Assembly: GCA_017391185.1 (NCBI GenBank) | Contig: JAFOZN010000206.1 | Location: 1 to 7,834 of the forward strand | Source: Alistipes sp. | Lineage (GTDB): Bacteria > Bacteroidota > Bacteroidia > Bacteroidales > Rikenellaceae | Length of the DNA stretch: 7,834 nt | Direction: 5' to 3' | Shown: positions 1-5,413 of the stretch, one piece after another | How positions within the stretch are numbered: position 1 is the stretch's first letter | Layout: the number at the start of each line of letters is the position of its first letter | Notes under the pieces: generated by a model | What the model was told of the DNA's origin: nothing | Database searches by the model: none | The model's input: only the letters and a program-made list of their open reading frames with translations | Program-made: the position numbers and the translations under genes

Positions 1-1167
1 GCTGACCTGCTTTACAACCTGCTCCTGCAAAACGATATTCTCGGCCACGCACTCCTTCACACCCGTAGTCTCACCCATAAACAGGAGCGAATCACCCTCA
101 TTGAGTGATGCCGACTCGACCAAAATCTCAGCCACAGAGATCTTCTTGAAGAAGTTGGTAATCTTACCCACATAGACCTTACGCTCGGTAGCCGAAGAGC
201 CGTAGTGTGAGGTATGCTCCGCCATAGGACGACCAGCATAATAGCCCTCCCAGAAGCCACGATTGAATACCGTCATGAGCTTTTGCTTCAAGCTCTCGGC
301 AAACTCGGCATTATACTCGCCACGCTCCATAGCACGGAGTGCCGCATCGTAGCTCTCCACCACACGCTTGACATACTCTCCGCCACGCGCACGTCCCTCG
401 ATCTTCAAGACACGCACACCTGCCCCGATAAACTTATCCAGAAAATCTATCGTACACAAATCCTTGGGCGAGAGGATATAACGACCATCGATGGCAAGTT
501 CGCGCCCCGTCTGCATATCCTTAATCTGATATTTACGGCGACAAATCTGACGACAAGCACCACGATTGGCCGAGCAACCCTCCTCGTGCTCACTCAGGTA
601 GCACTTACCCGATATGGACATACACAACGCTCCGTGAGCAAACATCTCGATACGCACCAACTCACCACGAGGACCCACGATCTGATTCTCCTCGATCTCA
701 CGCGAGATATGGGCAATCTGCTCCAAGCTCAACTCTCGCGCCAAAACCACCACATCGGCCCACTGGGCATAAAACTTTACAGCCTCGGCATTAGAGATAT
801 TACATTGGGTGGAGATATGCACCTCCATACCCACTCGGCGAGCATACATGATGGCGGCAACATCGGCAGCGATGATAGCATCAACACCCTCAGCCGCCGC
901 GCGGTCTATCACCTCGCACATGGCCTGCATCTCGTTGTCGTAGAGCACTGTATTGACCGTAAGGTAGCTCTTAACACCCGCTGCGCGAGCTATACTCACT
1001 ATCTCGGCAAGATTATCCAAAGTGAAATTCACCGAAGACTTTGCTCGCATATTCAAGACTCCCACTCCGAAGTATATAGCATCGGCACCCGCCTCGATAG
1101 CGGCATGCAACGACTCCATACACCCTACGGGAGCCATAATCTCTATATCTTTACGTTTGATATTCAT
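1..1167 (-). CDS. U32-family protein (TrhP/YegQ-like RNA hydroxylation type), 3' end cut by window edge
   Basis: The frame is open from an ATG at 1167 to the left edge: 389 residues, no stop, so the C-terminus is missing. Seen: an N-terminal barrel-like segment with APVG (12-15), AGADAIYFG (26-34) and NMRAK (39-43), then STQCN near 115 and RELSL near 150. A full match to the U32 signature pattern starts at E174 (E-x-F-x2-G-A-L-C-x4-G-x-C-x-L-S). Four conserved-type cysteines follow the spacing C182-x6-C189-x15-C205-x3-C209; C198 is extra. KIEGRARGGEYV lies further on. Known: U32 proteins were first called collagenase-like peptidases, but members such as TrhP (tRNA U34 hydroxylation) and RlhA (23S rRNA hydroxylation) are RNA hydroxylation factors linked to prephenate and iron-sulfur biogenesis. 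Inferred: a cytoplasmic TrhP-type role fits better than proteolysis. It is second in a likely operon with the prenyl synthase, 16 bases apart. Family assignment is sure; the exact substrate is not. Confidence 0.93.
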   Translation of the reverse strand, partial: MNIKRKDIEIMAPVGCMESLHAAIEAGADAIYFGVGVLNMRAKSSVNFTLDNLAEIVSIARAAGVKSYLTVNTVLYDNEMQAMCEVIDRAAAEGVDAIIAADVAAIMYARRVGMEVHISTQCNISNAEAVKFYAQWADVVVLARELSLEQIAHISREIEENQIVGPRGELVRIEMFAHGALCMSISGKCYLSEHEEGCSANRGACRQICRRKYQIKDMQTGRELAIDGRYILSPKDLCTIDFLDKFIGAGVRVLKIEGRARGGEYVKRVVESYDAALRAMERGEYNAEFAESLKQKLMTVFNRGFWEGYYAGRPMAEHTSHYGSSATERKVYVGKITNFFKKISVAEILVESASLNEGDSLLFMGETTGVKECVAENIVLQEQVVKQVS

Positions 1168-1175
1168 TTTCTAAA

Positions 1176-1183
1176 CCTTCTCC
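1176..1183 (-). promoter_or_regulatory. Possible Shine-Dalgarno-like site for the U32 gene
   Basis: Read on the minus strand, the 16-base gap between the two genes is purine-rich and starts with GGAGAAGG, ending 8 bases before the ATG at 1167. That spacing suits a Shine-Dalgarno contact and supports this start codon. Bacteroidetes generally rely little on such sites, so its contribution is uncertain. Confidence 0.4.
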
Positions 1184-2158
1184 TTATTTTTTTCTACCCA
1201 TCAAATTCTGAGCATAGGCTCTCAGATACTCGGTGCGCTCGGTTGGTATATCAAGCGTATCCAAGATGGAGAGCGCGCGCTCGAAACGCACTGCGATCTG
1301 CTGATTGATAACCTTCGGAACATCATACTTGTCATAGACGGCCTTCACTCGCTGGATTTTCTCCTCATCCGAAAGAGTCTCATCCAAATGAGTATGACGC
1401 AACACCTCACGATCCTCCTCCGTAGCGCGACTCATGGTATTGAGCATCAAGCAGGTCTTTTTACCCTCCAAAATATCGCCTCCGATACGCTTGCCCAACT
1501 CCTCGACCGTACCGTAGCTATCCAACAGATCATCCTGCAACTGGAAGGCCAAACCAAGCTCCAAAGCATAGCGATAAATCTTACGACAATCCTCCTCCGA
1601 TGCGTTGCCTATAACAGCACCAATCATAGCTGAGCCCGCAAGCAGAACTGAGGTCTTGAGCTCGATCATATTCATATACTCAGCAACGGCCACCTTCTGA
1701 ATCTTCTCGAAATCCATATCATACTGCTGGCCCTCGCAGACCTGCAAAGCCATAGGGGTAAAGATATCCAAGATGCGGGCAAGTTTATCCTCTGGCACAC
1801 CACGCAAGAGCTTATAGGCCTCGATCATCATAGCATCGCCCGACAAGATAGCTACATTGCTACCCCACTTGGCATAAACCGATGGCTTGCCTCGGCGCAC
1901 AACGGCATTATCCATGATATCATCATGCAGAAGCGTGAAGTTGTGGAACATCTCCACCGCCAAAGCCGCAGGCATAGCATCGGTAACATCGCCACCAAAG
2001 GCCTCACACGCAAGTAAAAGCAACACAGGGCGAATACGCTTGCCACCGCCCGACATAGCATAAATAATCGGATTATAGAGCAATTCAGGCTCCTCAGGGA
2101 GCTGCATCTGAGCCAAATAATTTTCAAATAAATCGAGGATCTGATCGTTGTTTCTCAT
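1184..2158 (-). CDS. Short-chain trans-polyprenyl diphosphate synthase (FPP/GGPP synthase family)
   Basis: Encodes 324 residues, the usual length for the family. It condenses isopentenyl diphosphate onto allylic diphosphates in the cytoplasm, feeding quinone side chains and undecaprenyl carrier synthesis. Seen: GGGKRIRP (37-44) for diphosphate binding; first aspartate-rich motif DDIMD (79-83) preceded by LLH; K168-T169; second aspartate-rich motif FQLQDDLLD (205-213); GGDILEGKKT (226-235). All catalytic elements are intact. The first motif has two residues between its aspartates (DDxxD), unlike the four-residue form of E. coli IspA, and the fifth residue upstream is aromatic (F74). From family knowledge, a bulky residue there closes the product pocket, so I infer a C15-C20 product rather than a long-chain quinone precursor. 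The ATG at 2158 lies about 30 bases from a plausible promoter. It heads a likely two-gene operon with the U32 gene. Exact chain length is unproven. Confidence 0.95.
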   Translation of the reverse strand: MRNNDQILDLFENYLAQMQLPEEPELLYNPIIYAMSGGGKRIRPVLLLLACEAFGGDVTDAMPAALAVEMFHNFTLLHDDIMDNAVVRRGKPSVYAKWGSNVAILSGDAMMIEAYKLLRGVPEDKLARILDIFTPMALQVCEGQQYDMDFEKIQKVAVAEYMNMIELKTSVLLAGSAMIGAVIGNASEEDCRKIYRYALELGLAFQLQDDLLDSYGTVEELGKRIGGDILEGKKTCLMLNTMSRATEEDREVLRHTHLDETLSDEEKIQRVKAVYDKYDVPKVINQQIAVRFERALSILDTLDIPTERTEYLRAYAQNLMGRKK

Positions 2159-2190
2159 CGCTTGAATACTATTTTTTGTTGTTCATGCCC

Positions 2191-2198
2191 CAAATTTA
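2191..2198 (-). promoter_or_regulatory. Candidate promoter -7 element for the prenyl synthase operon
   Basis: On the minus strand the sequence TAAATTTG matches the Bacteroidetes -7 consensus TAnnTTTG exactly and lies 32 bases upstream of the ATG at 2158. The expected -33 TTTG is poor: at a 19-base spacer the window has TTCT (plus-strand 2218-2221). The position is sensible and divergent from the kinase promoter, but only half of the promoter is convincing. Confidence 0.45.
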
Positions 2199-2206
2199 AG
2201 AAAAAG

Positions 2207-2238
2207 TTTGAAGAAAAAGAATTTTATTCTTAACTTTG
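2207..2238 (+). promoter_or_regulatory. Bacteroidetes-type promoter for the ROK kinase
   Basis: TTTG at 2207-2210, a 20-base spacer and TAACTTTG at 2231-2238 match the Bacteroidetes consensus TTTG-N19-21-TAnnTTTG at every defined base. Transcription should start near 2244, giving an A/T-rich leader of about 50 bases before the ATG at 2297. Confidence 0.8.
2217..2231. repeat. Dyad AAGAAT-TTT-ATTCTT between the divergent promoters
   Basis: A perfect 6-base inverted repeat with a 3-base centre (2217-2222 and 2226-2231). It lies in the spacer of the kinase promoter, touches the first base of its -7 element and covers the -33 position of the divergent promoter. It could be an operator, but the region is very A/T-rich and such a dyad can arise by chance. 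Confidence 0.3.
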
Positions 2239-2296
2239 ACTCACTAATGAACACAGATATTTATTTTTTAATTTAACCATAAACTACCAAAACATT

Positions 2297-3304
2297 ATGA
2301 AAAAATTGGCTATGGGTATCGATATCGGCGGAACAAACACTGCGTTTGGTCTTGTTGATGAGGAGGGTACCGTATTTTGTGAGTCTGTAATTTCTACCGA
2401 GAAGTACAAGAAGTTTGACGACTACGAGAATTATATCTCTGCACTTTGTGAGGCTATGCACGCACTTATCGGTAGCGTATCTTTTGAGTTTGAGTTGATC
2501 GGTATCGGTATCGGCGCACCTAACGCCAACTACCATACAGGCATGATCGAGGCTCCAGCAAACCTCTGGAAGTTCCGCGATGATGAGCCTAATCCAGACG
2601 AGTCACGCCGTATGTTCCACTTCGTGGATGATATCAAGAAGTCATTCCCAGGCGTAGAGGTAGCTATCACAAATGATGCTAACGCTGCGGCTATCGGTGA
2701 GGGCGTATTCGGTAACGCTAAGGGCATGAAGGATTACGCTGTGATCACTTTGGGTACAGGCCTTGGTTCAGGTATCGTGAGCAACGGTGAGATGATCTAC
2801 GGTCATGACGGTTTCGCTGGCGAGTATGGTCACATCATGGTTGACAGCCGTTCGACAGGTCGTGACTGCGGTTGCGGTAGAAAGGGTTGCTTGGAGGCTT
2901 ACGCATCGGCTACAGGTATCAAGCGTACCGCTTTTGAGTTGATGGCTAAGATGAGCAACGACAGTGAGTTGCGCGAGATCCCTTACTCTAAGTTCGAGGC
3001 TGTGATGTTGTCAACTGCTGCCGACAAGAACGACCCTATCGCACTTGAGGCATTCCGCTTCACAGGTGAGGTTTTGGGTAAGGCGTTGGCTGACTTGGTG
3101 GCTACAACATCTCCTGAGGCTATCATCCTCTTCGGTGGTTTGGCTAAGGCTGGTAAGTATATCTTCGAACCTACTAAGTGGTACATGGAGGAGCATATGA
3201 TGGCTACTTTCAAGAACAAGGTTAAGCTTCTTCCTTCTGGTATTCAGGGCAAGAACGCCGCTATCCTCGGCTCTTCAGCTTTGATCTGGCAGAAGATTAA
3301 ATAA
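2297..3304 (+). CDS. ROK-family sugar kinase (glucokinase/hexokinase type)
   Basis: A complete 335-residue cytoplasmic enzyme predicted to phosphorylate a hexose such as glucose, or an amino sugar such as N-acetylglucosamine, with ATP. Seen: phosphate-binding DIGGTNTAFGLVD (9-21); GIGAPN (71-76), the usual sugar-pocket region; N126-D127 with D127 as catalytic base; glycine-rich TLGTGLGSG (151-159); E176-Y-G-H179; and the ROK zinc motif GRDCGCGRKGCLE (188-200), giving ligands H179, C191, C193 and C198. FGG (279-281) lies in the expected C-terminal nucleotide-binding motif. Nothing is missing, and there is no N-terminal helix-turn-helix domain, so this is the kinase and not the repressor branch. 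It resembles the RokA hexokinase type known in Bacteroides. It has its own promoter and terminator, so it is probably monocistronic. Codon use (GCT, GGT, TTG, GAG) suggests high expression. The exact sugar cannot be read from sequence. Confidence 0.93.
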   Translation: MKKLAMGIDIGGTNTAFGLVDEEGTVFCESVISTEKYKKFDDYENYISALCEAMHALIGSVSFEFELIGIGIGAPNANYHTGMIEAPANLWKFRDDEPNPDESRRMFHFVDDIKKSFPGVEVAITNDANAAAIGEGVFGNAKGMKDYAVITLGTGLGSGIVSNGEMIYGHDGFAGEYGHIMVDSRSTGRDCGCGRKGCLEAYASATGIKRTAFELMAKMSNDSELREIPYSKFEAVMLSTAADKNDPIALEAFRFTGEVLGKALADLVATTSPEAIILFGGLAKAGKYIFEPTKWYMEEHMMATFKNKVKLLPSGIQGKNAAILGSSALIWQKIK

Positions 3305-3323
3305 GTAATATCTATTATAGTGT

Positions 3324-3367
3324 AAATGCCCAACCCGTTTGAGCAGGTTGGGCATTTTCTTTTTTTT
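3324..3367 (+). terminator. Strong intrinsic terminator after the ROK kinase
   Basis: A 10-base core stem ATGCCCAACC (3326-3335) pairs perfectly with GGTTGGGCAT (3346-3355), extended by two A-T pairs (3324-3325 with 3356-3357). The loop is 10 bases and is followed by a run of T broken by a single C (3357-3367). There is no matching T-run on the other strand, so it works in the plus direction only. It lies 20 bases after the kinase stop and 12 bases before the peptidase start. Confidence 0.9.
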
Positions 3368-3379
3368 AATACGATTCAA

Positions 3380-4897
3380 ATGAAGAAACTACTACTATTT
3401 TTAACACTCCTGTTGCCTGCATCAATTTGGGCACAGAGCGCAGCCGTAAAGAAGATCCAGCAGATGGCCAAAGAGGACAATCAGGTGATGAAGCATCTGG
3501 ACATTCTCTGCAACCGCTTCGGCGGACGTGTAGCAGGCTCTGACGCCTACGAAAATGCCGCCGAGTGGGCTATACAATGCTTCGAGAAGTGGGGCTTGGA
3601 GGTCACCACCGAGGAGGCAGGTCAAACCAGCGTAGGTTTTAACCGTGGTGGCTGGTGGGGCTACCAGACAGGCGAGGAGCAGCACACGCTCCACTTCGTC
3701 ACTCCATCCTACACCTCAGGCACCAAAGGCCCTCAGAAGGGTCATGTCGTGATCGAGCCTCGCACAGCCGAGCAGGTGGCGCGCGTCAAGCACCTCCTGA
3801 AAGGCTCGTGGGTGCTTCTCAACGGCCACAACCGCGGCTGGTCATTCGGCTACGGTCCTTGGTGGGACAACAAGCGCAAGGAGATCATCACCGCCAATGC
3901 CGAGGCTGAGAAGTGGAATCGCCAGCACGCAGGCGAGGATGGCGAGCGCAAGCCTATCGATGACGACACCGCGCCACTGTTCTACAACGAGATGGTCGAG
4001 GCGGGCATCTTGGGCTTCGTGCAGAAGGGCACAACCCCTCTGACTGCGCTCTACGACCGCGATGTTATCGGCCACAACATCCCATTCGACTCGCTCCCTA
4101 CGGTGCCGAACATCATCCTCGATGAGTACCAGTTCGACCATATCTACCGCATGGCTAAGGAGCGCCGCCACGTGGAGCTCAATTTCGACATCCGCAACCA
4201 CTTCAAGCTCGGCCCTGTCAAGTACCACAACATCATCGCTACGATCAAGGGCTCGAAATACCCCGATGAGTATGTCTTGGTGGGAGCGCACTTGGACGCC
4301 TTCGATGTTGCTACGGGCGGTGTCGATTGTGGATCGGGCGTGAGCGTGGTGATGGAGGCTGCGCGCATGATTTCGCAGTCGGGCGCAAAGCCAGAGCGCA
4401 CCATCGTCTTCATCCTCTTTGCTGCCGAGGAGTTTGGCCTCATCGGCTCACAGGCGTGGCTGAAGGCGCACCCCGACAAGGCCGACAAGATCTCCAACAT
4501 GTTCAACCGCGATGGTGGCCCTATGCCTTACACCTCGTTCTCGGCGCCCAAGTCGCTCGTGAAGGAGTACGAGAAGATTGCCGAGCCTATTCAGGAGCTC
4601 TACCCCGACTACAACTTCACCATCCGCGAGCTTGAGCCACGCCAGAAGCCCACAGAGCTTGGTGGCAACGATGCTTCGACCTTTGCCGTTGCGGGCATCC
4701 CTGCCTTGCAGATGAGCGAGTGGACCGATGTCAAGGGCTACGGCTTCAGCTATGGCGAGATTTGGCACACCGAGCGCGACACCTACCAGAAGAGCATCCC
4801 CGAATATCAGGAGCAGGCCGCCACAGCCATGGCATTGATGGTCCTCGGCACGGCCAACCTCTCGAAGAAGCTCCCCCGCGAGGAGGTATATAAATAA
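3380..4897 (+). CDS. Secreted M28-family zinc peptidase (carboxypeptidase Q/aminopeptidase type)
   Basis: Encodes 505 residues starting with a signal peptide: K2-K3, hydrophobic stretch 4-17, and a likely signal peptidase I cut after WAQ (17-19). An in-frame ATG at 3326 would add 18 residues, but it lies inside the terminator hairpin and would bury the signal peptide, so the ATG at 3380 is chosen. The central part (about 110-240) looks like a protease-associated insert (GHVVIEPRTAEQ, then GILGFVQKG). The M28 catalytic core follows: H304 in AHLD, bridging D316 in GVDCGSG, catalytic E350 and metal ligand E351 in AAEEFG, D378 in NRDGG, and H463 in IWHTERD. All five metal ligands and the catalytic glutamate are present. 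It should cut peptides in the periplasm or outside the cell, probably for amino acid scavenging. C317, directly after the bridging aspartate, differs from the D or N I would expect. Codon use is richer in C-ending codons than in the kinase. Confidence 0.92.
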   Translation: MKKLLLFLTLLLPASIWAQSAAVKKIQQMAKEDNQVMKHLDILCNRFGGRVAGSDAYENAAEWAIQCFEKWGLEVTTEEAGQTSVGFNRGGWWGYQTGEEQHTLHFVTPSYTSGTKGPQKGHVVIEPRTAEQVARVKHLLKGSWVLLNGHNRGWSFGYGPWWDNKRKEIITANAEAEKWNRQHAGEDGERKPIDDDTAPLFYNEMVEAGILGFVQKGTTPLTALYDRDVIGHNIPFDSLPTVPNIILDEYQFDHIYRMAKERRHVELNFDIRNHFKLGPVKYHNIIATIKGSKYPDEYVLVGAHLDAFDVATGGVDCGSGVSVVMEAARMISQSGAKPERTIVFILFAAEEFGLIGSQAWLKAHPDKADKISNMFNRDGGPMPYTSFSAPKSLVKEYEKIAEPIQELYPDYNFTIRELEPRQKPTELGGNDASTFAVAGIPALQMSEWTDVKGYGFSYGEIWHTERDTYQKSIPEYQEQAATAMALMVLGTANLSKKLPREEVYK

Positions 4898-5048
4898 TAT
4901 TAAATATAATGTATCCTGCGCATGTGAGTTATTGGCTTAAACATTCCACACATTGATTGAAATAACATTTTTTTGACCAAATTAGGTCGTGTTTTTGAGC
5001 CGAATTTGCACTACTATCAAAAAAAAGAGCAAAAAAATTATACACATG
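4898..5048. other. Gene-free A/T-rich spacer after the peptidase
   Basis: Apart from the weak hairpin above, I see no gene, RNA gene or repeat here. A 15-codon frame at 4909-4956 exists but has no promoter, ribosome site or recognisable product. Confidence 0.6.
4975..4996 (+). terminator. Weak possible terminator after the peptidase
   Basis: GACC (4975-4978) pairs with GGTC (4985-4988) across a 6-base loop, followed by TTTTT (4992-4996). The stem is only four pairs and the T-run starts late, so this is a poor terminator. No better one is visible between the peptidase stop and the promoter at 5049. Confidence 0.25.
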
Positions 5049-5080
5049 TTTGGAAAAAAAATATATTTATCATACTTTTG
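5049..5080 (+). promoter_or_regulatory. Bacteroidetes-type promoter for the coiled-coil lipoprotein
   Basis: TTTG (5049-5052), a 20-base spacer and TACTTTTG (5073-5080) match the consensus TTTG-N19-21-TAnnTTTG at every defined base. The start of transcription is expected near 5085-5088. This leaves an untranslated leader of about 330 bases, very long for a single gene. Confidence 0.85.
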
Positions 5081-5090
5081 CGTTAAGATT

Positions 5091-5112
5091 GTCCCCGAAA
5101 TAATCGGTGGAC
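5091..5112 (+). promoter_or_regulatory. Hairpin near the 5' end of the lipoprotein mRNA
   Basis: GTCC (5091-5094) pairs with GGAC (5109-5112) and CCGA (5095-5098) with TCGG (5104-5107), leaving one bulged T at 5108 and a five-base AATAA loop. Eight pairs, six of them G-C, in an A/T-rich region and only a few bases from the predicted start of transcription suggest an RNA-protecting or regulatory stem. There is no T-run after it, so it is not a terminator. Confidence 0.6.
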
Positions 5113-5168
5113 AGTGCAGTATATACAGCTAAATAACATTAAACCAGAGTGTTAAGACATTAGACAAC

Positions 5169-5256
5169 CCCTTAGTTTACTTTACCGCCAAGCGTAGCGG
5201 TGATGTAAAACTTGTTATCGCTTATCCATTTTAGCGGATTTACCGATATCAAAGGG
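5169..5256 (+). ncRNA. Candidate three-way-junction RNA element in the leader
   Basis: An outer stem CCCTT/AAGGG (5169-5173 with 5252-5256) encloses two hairpins. The first pairs 5176-5188 with 5197-5209: TTTAC/GTAAA, one T-T mismatch, then TTACCGC/GCGGTGA with one G-T wobble, closed by an 8-base loop CAAGCGTA. The second pairs TATCG with CGATA (5216-5220, 5244-5248) and ATCC with GGAT (5224-5227, 5236-5239) around an internal loop. Junction strands are 2, 6 and 3 bases. The first hairpin is solid; the outer stem and second hairpin are weaker. It could be a cis-regulatory RNA, a stability element or a processed small RNA. No known riboswitch class is recognised. Confidence 0.45.
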
Positions 5257-5413
5257 AGCATAAAAAAGAAATAACCTAATAACTGAAACCGAGAGATAAG
5301 AAAAAGCGAGAACGTAAACCCCAAGTGAAATAACTGGTCCAAGGACCTTATTATACACGAAAACAATTTTACAACAAATTATTCATCAATTAACTAACAC
5401 AAACAAAGAAATC

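Larger units (their letters stand above)
5086..5413 (+). promoter_or_regulatory. Long structured 5' leader of the lipoprotein mRNA
   Basis: Between the predicted transcription start and the ATG at 5414 there is no convincing reading frame. The 5' half holds a hairpin near the end (5091-5112) and a foldable junction (5169-5256). The 3' half (about 5257-5413) is purine- and then A-rich with almost no structure apart from a tiny GGTCC/GGACC hairpin at 5336-5347. The last 35 bases contain no Shine-Dalgarno site and are A/C/T-rich, a pattern typical of strongly translated Bacteroidetes genes. The layout recalls stabilising leaders such as that of E. coli ompA, but I recognise no known RNA family. 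Confidence 0.6.

Noticed and set aside
214..1308. Plus-strand reading frame of 364 codons opposite the U32 gene
   Set aside because: It is antisense to a gene with clear U32 motifs, has no recognisable domain and is His/Thr/Leu-rich in the way of shadow frames. It also crosses the gene boundary at 1168-1183.
3326..3379. Upstream in-frame start that would lengthen the peptidase by 18 residues
   Set aside because: The ATG lies inside the terminator stem, and the extension would precede a textbook signal peptide that begins at 3380.
4909..4956. 15-codon frame after the peptidase
   Set aside because: Too short, with no promoter, ribosome site or conserved-looking product.
5046..5132. 28-codon frame near the lipoprotein promoter
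   Set aside because: Its start lies upstream of the predicted transcription start, within the promoter, so this transcript could not encode it.
5172..5366. Minus-strand 64-codon frame opposite the leader
   Set aside because: Hydrophobic and Phe/Leu-rich because the plus strand is A-rich. No minus-strand promoter was seen, and the region is better explained as structured RNA.
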